Below are positions 7,667 to 16,093 of a DNA stretch of 39,159 nucleotides, piece after piece. The stretch is from positions 1 to 39,159 of the forward strand of contig JAAEQF010000725.1 of assembly GCA_024231695.1 (NCBI GenBank), given 5' to 3'. Below the pieces are notes generated by a model that searched no databases, was not told the origin of the DNA, and saw only the letters and a program-made list of their open reading frames with translations. A program made the translations under genes and the position numbers. This DNA comes from FCB group bacterium (GTDB lineage Bacteria; Zixibacteria; MSB-5A5; GN15; JAAZOE01). The first letter of the stretch is position 1. Every line of letters starts with the position of its first letter.

Positions 7667-10600
7667 TTAGTCTCTCAGCGGGCCACCGCAACCGGCTGGT
7701 GGCGGTTGAATCCACTGATGACAATAGTACGGTCGGGGACCGTTCTTGAAGACATAGTTGATCATATAAACCGCGTCGCCGACATTAATCGTGCAATCGT
7801 AGTTGGCGTCGCCATTGCAGAGCGGGTACGGAATAGGTGCCGGACCGCTCTTGAAGACGTAATTGATGAGATATACCGCATCTCCCACATTGAGCGCACC
7901 ATCGTTGTTGGCGTCGGCGATAAAACAATCACAGGGCTGCGGATTGACGCAGGTACAGTCTACAGGATCGGGACCTTCATCGAAGATATACGCAATCAGG
8001 TATTCGATATCGCCTTCATCAATCCAGCAGTCGCCATTGGGATCGGCATTGGCCAATACCGGCGGTGCCGAGCCACCCTTATACAGATAATTGACCAGAT
8101 AGACAATATCTGTGGATCCGATGGTACCGTTATTGTCGACGTCACCCGGGAACTGCTCGTCGCAGGTATCAGTGACATCACCGTAGATGGCAAAGGCCAG
8201 GTTGACCGAGAGAGGATGGTTCGGATGCAAATCAGGATATATCAATTCCTGCCAGTTTGCAGGATCACCCGGTTCATCGCCCCACTGCCAAACAGCGTCA
8301 TCATTCCAATTGAACGCGATCGGCGTGGTTTTCCAACCCCAGTAGGCATCGACCTGCTGACCTTCCATACTGGGCTGAATATCAAGCCAGTATATAATCG
8401 GATCAGTGGTAGTCCCCAATTGGATAAACTGGTCTTCCGGGTCGAAAGTAAAGATATACTCCCAACATACGTGATCACCAGGGAACACGTAAGCGCCCGG
8501 ACCCTGATCGTGAGGCCAGAAAAAGCCTTCATCGATGTCGGTGGCATAGGGCCGGAATTCATATTGACCCGGGAAGCTATAACGCATCCACAAAAGATCG
8601 CCCGGATGACTATAGGATTGATCGACACCAGCCGGGACATCAGCGTGGATACTTAAAGTAAACGGTATACTTCCGGGACCATCGAACGGCAGTTCATCCT
8701 GATACCACGAAGCCCAAACGTGAATTTCAGTTATGGGTCCGGAATCGGTGCAGAAGAAATCGTCCGCCAAAAGGATGCTTTCAAATGTCGGATAATAAGT
8801 GCCATATACATCCATGCCGGTCGGATCCAGATCAGGCCGCTGTTCCCACTTGAGTTCGAACGGGACTTCGCAGGCATCATTAACACCGTCGGCGTTGGCA
8901 TCACCCAGACAGGCAGGTGCGCCGGTCGGTGATGGTATTCCGCCCATATCATCGCAGCACAGTGGATCGACATCGACGCAACCTCCACCCGGCAGACAAC
9001 AGGCTATGGTTACTAAGCCGCAAGTAGTCCCTGCTCCCTGTGGCGTTCCGCCGAGCAAGTCAACACAGCAGAGCGAGTCGGCCATAACACAGGCACCGGT
9101 AGAAGTACAGCAGGCTTGCATACCGCCGCAGGTCGATCCCGTCCCCTGAGGTGTTCCACCCAGTTCGTTGACACAACAGATGGAATCGGCCATCGTGCAA
9201 TTATATACGCCAACCCCATAACAACAGGCTTGCCATGAGCCGCAATCAGTATCGTCGCCGTAATAAGTGCCAAGATAGTGATTGGCACAGCTATCGGCCG
9301 TGGTCACGATACAGGTTTCATTCAAGCCCGGCCCGGGCACAGGAGAATAACAACAAGCTCCTGTAGGTTCGGTAACATCCGGTTCACCGGTGATCACGAA
9401 CGACAGATCAAGCGAAGACACACAATCATGTGATATCGAGCCATAGACGACGAAATTTTCGCCGCGAACGTCCACCGATACCCATTCCGGATTGTATTCC
9501 CAGAGTGTATCATATATTTGGAACAGCTCGGGATAAACATCGCCGGCATAAATTATCCGACGTCCGATATAAAGGCCCTCGTCAACATCGGTTGGCGGCG
9601 GGTAGCGGTCACCGGGAGGGTTGCCCTCGAGAGACCACAGGTCGGTTGACCAGTTGATGGCGATTTCGATATATCCCGACTGACCGGGATCCATGAAATT
9701 GGTGTTGATCTCGAGGTAAATCGGCTTGATCCGCGTGGAATCGAACGGATGGTCGTAGAACCAGACATTCCACCAGTCTGAATCATAGTGATACCATTCG
9801 TCATTGAAGGCATTCTCACCCGAGCCACTTACGAAATTACCTTGAGGATCAATGGTTAAGTCAAAGTGATTGGTAATTGGAATACTGGGTTCATACATCT
9901 CTGTCCAGCTTAAATTACCCCACTGAGCCCAAACAGCGTCGTCGTTCCAATGGTTAAATGAAGACTTCCAGCCCCAATGGGTCATCTGTGGATCGCTGAC
10001 ATGAGCCGATATATTCACCCAGTAAATTGTACCGGAATCCTGCATCAGCCAGTGTTGCTCAGGCAGGTAGATATTGTACTGGAAGTAATGAGTGTTGTCG
10101 TTGGGGAAAACCTCTCCAGTCAACGGATCATACCAGCCTTCACTGGACGGCGGATCAATCGGGACGATCACGAATTCAGACACGTTGAAATCATCCAGAG
10201 TGGTACCGGGCATGCTGTGCATACCTTGCGTGGGGTCGGCCGGGATATCGGTATGGAAGCTGATAGTAAAGCTGTCGACAAAACCTTCGACATCATGCCT
10301 CCATGAACCCCAGAAATGAAGGTCTTTGACCCATCCAGTTTCAGTGCACATCCAGTCATCGGCCAGAATTGACGGCACAGTAGCATTTACATCCCAGCCC
10401 ACTTCATCGGGAAGCTGCGGGAAATGCATTTTGTGCGGTTGACCGGGATACCATCCGGGGCCTTCGCAGGCGTCATCGGTGCCGTTCAGGTCGAGATCAC
10501 CTAAACAGGCCGACACGCCGCTCGGCGAAGCAATACCGCCCATTTCATCACAACAGAGCGGATCGACATCTTGACAGGTGCCGTCGGGCAGACAGCAGGC

Positions 10601-12055
10601 CACGGTTATACCGGAGCAAGCTGTTCCCGCTCCCTGCGGTCGGCCGCCGGCATTGATGCAGGCCATGGCATCCATATCTTGACAAGTGCCATCAGGCAAA
10701 CAGCAAGCTTCGAGCGCCGGAGGTTCGCAGGCATCGTCGATGGTATTGAAATCACCATCGCCCAGACAAACACCGGACCAGCTTGATGGCGTTCCGCCCA
10801 TTTCGTCGCAACAAAGCGGGTCGACATCAGCACAGCCGCCGCCGGGCAGACAGCAGGCGATAGTCGTGCCGGAACAGTTGGTACCTGTCCCCTGCGGTGT
10901 GCCACCGAGGGCATTGAGACAGCAGAGCGAATCGGCGTCCATACACGTGCCGTCGGCGAAGCAACAGGCCTGCACAGAACCGCAGGTTGTTCCATCACCC
11001 ATATAGGTTCCGCCATAGGTTTGGCCGCAATCGGTGGCTGTAGTTATGATACAAGCAGCGTGAGAGGACCCGCCAGTGGGATCATAGCAGCAGGCTCCTG
11101 TCGGTTCGACCGTTGGACCGCTGATAACAAAAGCCAGATCCAACGTCTGTCCGTATCCGACCGGCGGATAAGCCGGGCAATAAGTCGGGGCCGGACCGGT
11201 GCCATTCACATATGCCGTCAGATATGTCAAATCGGTCAGACCGACGGCGCAATCGCCGTTGGCATCAGCGGAAGGATAAAAAGGTCCGGGTACACTGTAC
11301 GGTGGTGCTGGTCCTCCATACAGAAAACCCTGGAGATAGGTAACGTCGTTGTTATCCACTACTCCATCACTGTTAACATCGCCGGGGATGTAACTATATG
11401 ACGGCGGTTCATCCATGTGAATCCAGTTGTAGGCCGGGGCCAAACTCCAGACGGCATCATCATTCCAGCGATCAAGAGTGGTTTTCCATCCCCATTCATT
11501 CGAACCAGGAACCTCGGCCGAAATATTCAGCCAGTAAATTCTTCCCTCATCCTGAAAGAACCAATCCAACTCGGGGATGAAAATGTTAATCTGATGGTAG
11601 TTCTCGTGATCCGGATCAACCCATAATTCGGTGGAAGGATCATACCACCCTTCCACTCCGGCAGTCCATTCGGGTGTTGTATTTACAATGAATTCCTCTG
11701 TATAGTATTCCCACAGAGGTGGATTAGCCGGCCTACTGTAGGTCAGCGGGTCTTCCAGATTTGGATCGGGGATATCAGCATGAATACTCAAATGAAAGCC
11801 AGTAATCGTGCCCCAGTCATCCCATCGCCACGATCCCCAGAAATGAATCTCGGATACTGGCCCGGATTCTGAACACATCCAGTCGTCTGCCAGAAATACG
11901 GGATAGGTGGCTTTGACATCCCATCCCTCAACATCCGGCAACTGAGGATTATGCATTTTGTGTGTGCCGTCGGACATCCAGTCGGCAACGGCGGGAGCGG
12001 CAATCAGCCCCCAAACAACAATAACTGTCGCGAAAATACAGACAATTTTTCGCAT
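7667..12055 (-). CDS. Large secreted Cys-rich repeat protein with dockerin-like domains
   Basis: This 1462-aa protein starts with a signal peptide (about residues 1-25, ending AVADW). It has three copies of a roughly 200-residue beta-rich module marked by LADDWxC...HxWxSW...GWK(T/S)...WNDDAVW. They begin near residue 30, near 535 and in the last third. Between them are nine Cys-rich units of the form ACCxxxGxCxxxxxxCCxxxGGxPxGxGxxC and DxNxxDDACE-like acidic motifs. A dockerin-like pair follows module 1. The C-terminus has a run of dockerin-like Ca-binding loops (GDVDNNG, ADPNGD, ADANNDG, GDANYD) with two NVGDAVYxINYVFK cores. The tail contains CHQWIQPPPAGCGG, identical to its paralog. It is likely extracellular or surface-exposed, with structural or binding role unknown; no catalytic motif was found. 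GGAGG lies 6 nt before the ATG. Confidence 0.88.
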   Translation of the reverse strand: MRKIVCIFATVIVVWGLIAAPAVADWMSDGTHKMHNPQLPDVEGWDVKATYPVFLADDWMCSESGPVSEIHFWGSWRWDDWGTITGFHLSIHADIPDPNLEDPLTYSRPANPPLWEYYTEEFIVNTTPEWTAGVEGWYDPSTELWVDPDHENYHQINIFIPELDWFFQDEGRIYWLNISAEVPGSNEWGWKTTLDRWNDDAVWSLAPAYNWIHMDEPPSYSYIPGDVNSDGVVDNNDVTYLQGFLYGGPAPPYSVPGPFYPSADANGDCAVGLTDLTYLTAYVNGTGPAPTYCPAYPPVGYGQTLDLAFVISGPTVEPTGACCYDPTGGSSHAACIITTATDCGQTYGGTYMGDGTTCGSVQACCFADGTCMDADSLCCLNALGGTPQGTGTNCSGTTIACCLPGGGCADVDPLCCDEMGGTPSSWSGVCLGDGDFNTIDDACEPPALEACCLPDGTCQDMDAMACINAGGRPQGAGTACSGITVACCLPDGTCQDVDPLCCDEMGGIASPSGVSACLGDLDLNGTDDACEGPGWYPGQPHKMHFPQLPDEVGWDVNATVPSILADDWMCTETGWVKDLHFWGSWRHDVEGFVDSFTISFHTDIPADPTQGMHSMPGTTLDDFNVSEFVIVPIDPPSSEGWYDPLTGEVFPNDNTHYFQYNIYLPEQHWLMQDSGTIYWVNISAHVSDPQMTHWGWKSSFNHWNDDAVWAQWGNLSWTEMYEPSIPITNHFDLTIDPQGNFVSGSGENAFNDEWYHYDSDWWNVWFYDHPFDSTRIKPIYLEINTNFMDPGQSGYIEIAINWSTDLWSLEGNPPGDRYPPPTDVDEGLYIGRRIIYAGDVYPELFQIYDTLWEYNPEWVSVDVRGENFVVYGSISHDCVSSLDLSFVITGEPDVTEPTGACCYSPVPGPGLNETCIVTTADSCANHYLGTYYGDDTDCGSWQACCYGVGVYNCTMADSICCVNELGGTPQGTGSTCGGMQACCTSTGACVMADSLCCVDLLGGTPQGAGTTCGLVTIACCLPGGGCVDVDPLCCDDMGGIPSPTGAPACLGDANADGVNDACEVPFELKWEQRPDLDPTGMDVYGTYYPTFESILLADDFFCTDSGPITEIHVWASWYQDELPFDGPGSIPFTLSIHADVPAGVDQSYSHPGDLLWMRYSFPGQYEFRPYATDIDEGFFWPHDQGPGAYVFPGDHVCWEYIFTFDPEDQFIQLGTTTDPIIYWLDIQPSMEGQQVDAYWGWKTTPIAFNWNDDAVWQWGDEPGDPANWQELIYPDLHPNHPLSVNLAFAIYGDVTDTCDEQFPGDVDNNGTIGSTDIVYLVNYLYKGGSAPPVLANADPNGDCWIDEGDIEYLIAYIFDEGPDPVDCTCVNPQPCDCFIADANNDGALNVGDAVYLINYVFKSGPAPIPYPLCNGDANYDCTINVGDAVYMINYVFKNGPRPYYCHQWIQPPPAGCGGPLRD

Positions 12056-12161
12056 ACGGTCCTCCTACCCCTAATAGTTTAAATTGTTCAAAAAACAGAT
12101 GTTTCGATATCAGTAACACTGCCCAACCAAGACGGTTCTGAGCACATGGTGTGATGGGCCA

Positions 12162-12177
12162 GGGAGAAAATACTCCC
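12162..12177 (-). promoter_or_regulatory. Leader hairpin of the 1462-aa protein gene
   Basis: GGGAG and CTCCC enclose a 6-nt loop within the predicted leader of about 158 nt. The paralog's leader has a GC-rich hairpin at a comparable place (15119-15138). Function unknown. Confidence 0.35.
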
Positions 12178-12209
12178 GTGGTTTGAAATGATGTATTAGC
12201 GAGTTGATT

Positions 12210-12229
12210 GCCCTATAATAATATAGGGC
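12210..12229. promoter_or_regulatory. Palindrome overlapping the -10 and start site
   Basis: A perfect 8-bp inverted repeat (GCCCTATA, ATAA, TATAGGGC) covers the TATATT -10 element and the expected transcription start. Its position suits a repressor operator, but it may be fortuitous. Confidence 0.4.
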
Positions 12230-12248
12230 GGAGTTGAATTTCTGTCAA
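12220..12248 (-). promoter_or_regulatory. Promoter of the 1462-aa protein gene
   Basis: On the minus strand TTGACA (12243-12248) and TATATT (12220-12225) are separated by 17 bp. The predicted leader to the ATG at 12055 is about 158 nt. Confidence 0.7.
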
Positions 12249-12299
12249 GGTTATTTTATTACAGCAAATCACAACATTTTCCTGATATGCGATCATAAA

Positions 12300-12341
12300 C
12301 AAATGCCCGCCAGTCTCTTGGGGACCGGCGGGCACATTTGT
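12300..12341 (-). terminator. Hairpin terminator of the 879-aa secreted protein gene
   Basis: A long inverted repeat (AAATGTGCCCGCCGGTC against the mirrored CTGGCGGGCATTTG arm) lies 24 bp past the stop codon at 12365. On the minus strand it is followed by a short TTTATG stretch. It is strong as a hairpin and weak in its T-run. Confidence 0.65.
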
Positions 12342-12364
12342 GCGGATTGTTGGGTCGAGTCACT

Positions 12365-15004
12365 TTAATCTCTCAATGGACCTCCACAGCCGGCCGGCGG
12401 CGGCTGAATCCACTGATGACAGTAAGGCGGACGCGGGCCGGCTTTGAAGACGTAGTTGATCATGTACACCGCATCGCCGACGTTGATCGCACAATCAGAA
12501 TTGGCATCTCCGTTGCAGAGCGGATATGGCACCGGCGCCGGGCCGCTCTTGAAGACGTAGTTAATCAGATAAACCGCATCGCCAACGTTGAGCGTAGCGT
12601 CATTGTTGGCATCGGCGATAAAGCAGTCGCAGAGCTGCGGATTGACGCAGGTGCATACGACCAGTGGCGGACCACCAGTAGCCACAAACGACGACAAATC
12701 TTCAACATCCTTTTCGTCAATATAACAATCACCATTGACGTCGGCATTAGCCAAAACGGTCGGAGCCGGACCGCCGCCATATAAATAGGCTACCAGATAG
12801 ACAATATCGGCCATTTCTATCGAGCCGTTGTTATCGACATCACCCGGATATTGTTCCTCGCAGGTATCGGTGACTTCACCGTAAATGGCAAAGGCCAGAT
12901 TGATCGATTCCGGAGTCCACATATGTCCCTCTGGATATCTCATCTCTGTCCAAGCTAGCGGAGGTACTGGTTCGGTTACCGGAGCCCAGACGGCATCGTC
13001 GTTCCAGTTAAATTCAAGCGGAGTGGTTTTCCATCCGAAGATGAATTCTCCCTGGACATTATGTAAATCGGCATTGACATCGAGCCAATAAATCAGCGGA
13101 TCGGTAGGCGAACCGAGCTGGACAAATTCCTCGCCTTGAGGCATATAGAAAATATACTCCCAACAGACGTTGTCGGCCACCGGTTCGTATATGCCACTAA
13201 ACGGGGAATACCAGCCTTCGACGATACCGGACATGTACGGCATGGCTGTGTACTGACCCGGTTGGAACGTGTACATCCAGAGCAGATCACCGGGGTGACT
13301 CCATGGCGCGTCAAAACCGGCGGGAACATCACTGTGCAAACTCAAAGTAATCGGGAAGCCTTCCGGACCTACGGGTGGTACCTCATCATGGTACCACGAA
13401 GCCCATACATGAACTTCCAAAATCCGACCGGAGTCGGTGCATAAGAAGTCATCGGCCAGTACCACTACCGTGCCATCGAACATGTAACTGCAGAAGACAT
13501 CCATACCGGTCGGATCCAGATTCGGCGGCTGTTCCCATTTGAGCTGCGGCGGGGTTTCGCAGACATCATCGATACTGTTACCATTGCCGTCACCAAGGCA
13601 GACTGATCCCTGGCCTTTGGGTGTCCCCCCTTGTCCCAGACAGCAGGTCGGGTCCATATCGGCACAGGTCCCATCAGGGAAGCAGCAGGCTTCGATTGAT
13701 CCGGCACAGGTCGTACCCGGTCCGCCCGGTGTTCCTCCCAGGGACAAACAGCAAAGGGCGTCCATGTCCTGGCATGAACCGTCGGGGAAACAGCAAGCTT
13801 CGGTACCGGCACAGGACGTACCGGTCCCCATCGGGCTGCCACCCAGTTCATTGAGGCAACATAATGAATCGGCATCTACACAAGAGCCGTCAGGAAGACA
13901 ACAGGCCTGTACAGAACCGCATGTCGTTCCGTCACCCTGATAAGTGCCGGCATAGGTTTGGCCGCAATCGGTGGCTGTGGTCACGATACAGGCAATGTGA
14001 TCCGGACCACCGGTGGGATTATAACAGCAGGCTCCTTCCGGTTCGGCTTCAGGGCCACTGATTACAAAAGCCAGATCGAGCGTTTGCCCGAATCCTACCG
14101 GCGGGAAATCCGGGCAATAAGTCGGCACCGGACTACCGGTTTGGACATAAGATCCCAGAGTGCTCATATCAGTCATCATGACCATGCAATCGCCGTTGAC
14201 ATCAGCGGCGGCATAAAAGGGATAAGTAGTTCCCGGTGGAAAATAAATCGGAGCAGGCCCACCCCCATACAAAAATGCCTGTAGCCAGTTGACATCATTT
14301 ATATCAACAATGCCATTATGGTCCACATCGCCGGGGATGTAATTATAGGAAGGTGGTTCGTCCATATGAGCCCAGTTGTAATCCGGGGCCAAACTCCAGA
14401 CGGCATCGTCATTCCAGCGATCAAGAGTGGTTTTCCATCCCCATTCATTCGAACCGGGAACCTCGGCCGATATGTTCAGCCAGTAAATCATTCCCTCATC
14501 CTGAATGAACCAGTCCAATTCGGGGATGAAAATATTAATCTGATGGTAGTTCTCGTGATCCGGATCAACCCATAATTCGGTGGAAGGGTCATACCAGCCT
14601 TCCACTCCGGCAGTCCATTCGGGTGTTGTATTTACAATGAAATCCTCTGTATAGTATTCCCATAGAGGTGGATTAGCCGGACTACTATAGGTTGTCGGGT
14701 CTTCCGGGTCGGGATCCGGGATATCGGCATGAATACTCAAGTGAAAACCGGTAATCGTACCCCAGTCATCCCATCGCCACGATCCCCAGAAATGAATCTC
14801 GGATACTGGCCCGGATTCTGAACACATCCAGTCGTCTGCCAGAAATACGGGATAAGTGGCTTTGACATCCCATCCCTCAACGTCTGGCAACTGAGGATGA
14901 TGCATTTTGTGCGGTTCGTCAGAAAGCCAATCGGCCACAACGGGCGCGGTTGTCAATCCCCAGACAAGAATGACGGCCGTAATAATGGTGATAGTTTTGC
15001 GCAT
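12365..15004 (-). CDS. Secreted Cys-rich repeat protein with dockerin-like domains, paralog of 7667-12055
   Basis: The start at 15004 is chosen because GGGAG lies 7 nt upstream of this ATG and a signal peptide starts there; a frame extension to 15040 has neither. The 879-aa product has the same plan as its neighbour but is shorter. There are two beta-rich LADDWxC...WNDDAVW modules, an intervening dockerin-like pair, and four Cys-rich ACC...CC...GG repeats ending in a DGNGNSIDD acidic motif. The C-terminal dockerin run ends with the same CHQWIQPPPAGCGGPLRD tail. The N-terminal module is nearly identical in DNA to that of the 1462-aa gene, while the middle diverges, indicating tandem duplication with module loss or gain. 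It should be extracellular; its function is unknown. Confidence 0.88.
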   Translation of the reverse strand: MRKTITIITAVILVWGLTTAPVVADWLSDEPHKMHHPQLPDVEGWDVKATYPVFLADDWMCSESGPVSEIHFWGSWRWDDWGTITGFHLSIHADIPDPDPEDPTTYSSPANPPLWEYYTEDFIVNTTPEWTAGVEGWYDPSTELWVDPDHENYHQINIFIPELDWFIQDEGMIYWLNISAEVPGSNEWGWKTTLDRWNDDAVWSLAPDYNWAHMDEPPSYNYIPGDVDHNGIVDINDVNWLQAFLYGGGPAPIYFPPGTTYPFYAAADVNGDCMVMMTDMSTLGSYVQTGSPVPTYCPDFPPVGFGQTLDLAFVISGPEAEPEGACCYNPTGGPDHIACIVTTATDCGQTYAGTYQGDGTTCGSVQACCLPDGSCVDADSLCCLNELGGSPMGTGTSCAGTEACCFPDGSCQDMDALCCLSLGGTPGGPGTTCAGSIEACCFPDGTCADMDPTCCLGQGGTPKGQGSVCLGDGNGNSIDDVCETPPQLKWEQPPNLDPTGMDVFCSYMFDGTVVVLADDFLCTDSGRILEVHVWASWYHDEVPPVGPEGFPITLSLHSDVPAGFDAPWSHPGDLLWMYTFQPGQYTAMPYMSGIVEGWYSPFSGIYEPVADNVCWEYIFYMPQGEEFVQLGSPTDPLIYWLDVNADLHNVQGEFIFGWKTTPLEFNWNDDAVWAPVTEPVPPLAWTEMRYPEGHMWTPESINLAFAIYGEVTDTCEEQYPGDVDNNGSIEMADIVYLVAYLYGGGPAPTVLANADVNGDCYIDEKDVEDLSSFVATGGPPLVVCTCVNPQLCDCFIADANNDATLNVGDAVYLINYVFKSGPAPVPYPLCNGDANSDCAINVGDAVYMINYVFKAGPRPPYCHQWIQPPPAGCGGPLRD

Positions 15005-15118
15005 AGAATTCTCCCACCCAAGGTAGATTAATAAGGACACCTGACGGCTATCTGCATGGCGTCGTAAAAGCCATCATTTCTTACCCAGATGTAATAAATC
15101 ACGGATGATGTAGCAATT

Positions 15119-15138
15119 GCGGGGTATGATTTCCCCGC
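15119..15138 (-). promoter_or_regulatory. Leader hairpin of the 879-aa protein gene
   Basis: GCGGGG and CCCCGC enclose an 8-nt loop in the predicted leader. It parallels the hairpin in the paralog's leader at 12162-12177. Confidence 0.35.
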
Positions 15139-15179
15139 TGAAACTACATGCTATATATCGACTAAATTCCTATTCATTA

Positions 15180-15208
15180 AATATACTTTTTTGTGATAAA
15201 TTTGTCAA
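15180..15208 (-). promoter_or_regulatory. Promoter of the 879-aa protein gene
   Basis: On the minus strand TTGACA (15203-15208) and TATATT (15180-15185) are 17 bp apart, the same geometry as the paralog's promoter. The leader is about 168 nt. Confidence 0.7.
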
Positions 15209-15310
15209 CAATTATTATCGGTGACCGGGATGCTCAAGGAATTGGAAATCAGAATTCCACACGTTCCGGAGAAGCCTATCTATCAAGTAATCGCTTCGGA
15301 TGGTTCGTCT

Positions 15311-15325
15311 TCACCGCCCTGGTGA
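15311..15325 (-). terminator. Weak hairpin after the rhodanese gene
   Basis: TCACC/GGTGA with a 5-nt loop lies 1 nt after the stop codon of the rhodanese gene. No T-run follows, so termination here is uncertain. Confidence 0.25.
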
Positions 15326-15326
15326 C

Positions 15327-15854
15327 TTAAGGATTACTCTCTGGTTTTTCAAAATTCTTGATCGTCAATTCACCATGCATATTATAAATGCTCCCCCCGG
15401 CTTCGGCCCAGGCTTTGAAACCACCGGCCAAATATTTGACCTTGGAAAATCCCAGTTCAGTTAAAGTGGCGGCACCGAGCGAACCCCGAGTGTCCATTTT
15501 GCAGTATAGGACCAGGAGGTCACTTTCTCCGCCCAGCTTGCCCTTGGCCGCGACAACTTCCAGTTTTCCGCGGGGAATCCAGCGCGAATTCTTGATATGC
15601 CCCTGATCAAATTCGGCCTGCGTGCGGATATCGATAATGGCTAGAGAATCATCGGAGGCTATCATTTCTATCAATTCCTCGACAGATATTAAATCGGCCG
15701 TGCGTTTGGCCTCGATAACCAGGCTGTCTTTGACAGCGGCGATATCATTTTCGGCAGTCGATTTATTACAGCCAGTGATAATTAAACTAAAAACGATTAC
15801 GATCAAAACGGGGACTACAACCATTGATTTTCCGGACACAAATATCTTAAACAT
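15327..15854 (-). CDS. Rhodanese-domain lipoprotein
   Basis: This 175-aa protein begins with a lipoprotein signal peptide: a hydrophobic stretch at 11-27 and lipobox IITGC, with C29 as the lipidated residue. It should therefore be attached to a membrane facing the periplasm or outside. A single rhodanese domain spans about 55-160, with IDIRTQAEFDQGHI near 74-87, active-site loop CKMDTR with C118, and GGFKAWxxAG near the end. The family transfers sulfur or handles persulfides on the catalytic cysteine; the substrate is not evident. AAGGAG precedes the ATG. The promoter region is shared, divergently, with the C25 peptidase gene and contains a perfect 15-bp palindrome between -35 and -10. Confidence 0.92.
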   Translation of the reverse strand: MFKIFVSGKSMVVVPVLIVIVFSLIITGCNKSTAENDIAAVKDSLVIEAKRTADLISVEELIEMIASDDSLAIIDIRTQAEFDQGHIKNSRWIPRGKLEVVAAKGKLGGESDLLVLYCKMDTRGSLGAATLTELGFSKVKYLAGGFKAWAEAGGSIYNMHGELTIKNFEKPESNP

Positions 15855-15889
15855 ACGCTGATCTCCTTGTTAGTAGCGACACTCCGATT

Positions 15890-15919
15890 TCAATATTGCT
15901 CGGCGAGCAACTCGGTCAA
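15890..15919 (-). promoter_or_regulatory. Rhodanese gene promoter with an operator-like palindrome
   Basis: On the minus strand TTGACC (15914-15919) and TATTGA (15890-15895) are 18 bp apart. The spacer is almost filled by the perfect palindrome TTGCTCG-G-CGAGCAA (15896-15910). Its placement between -35 and -10 suits a repressor or a MerR-type activator site. Confidence 0.55.
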
Positions 15920-15975
15920 CAAAAAATACGGTCCATAGCCCACATAAACGGCTTAAGTCTATCCAGATTATTTTG

Positions 15976-16003
15976 TTGCATGATTCCATCTGGCTATTAT
16001 ATT
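15976..16003 (+). promoter_or_regulatory. Promoter of the first C25 peptidase gene
   Basis: TTGCAT (15976-15981) and TATATT (15998-16003) are separated by 16 bp, about 85 nt upstream of the ATG at 16094. Confidence 0.6.
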
Positions 16004-16093
16004 GCGATTGTTAGAGATAAAGAAAACCACCAATTCTGGCGATTTCTTACATAACCGGGATTCCGCCCCCCGGACACGTCATTGGGAGAACAT

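Noticed and set aside
7661-8656. 331-codon open frame on the plus strand across the end of the 1462-aa gene
   Set aside because: It is an antisense shadow. It has no ribosome-binding site, no recognisable domain, and its sequence is the reverse reading of the dockerin repeats, which also gives similar frames in other dockerin genes.
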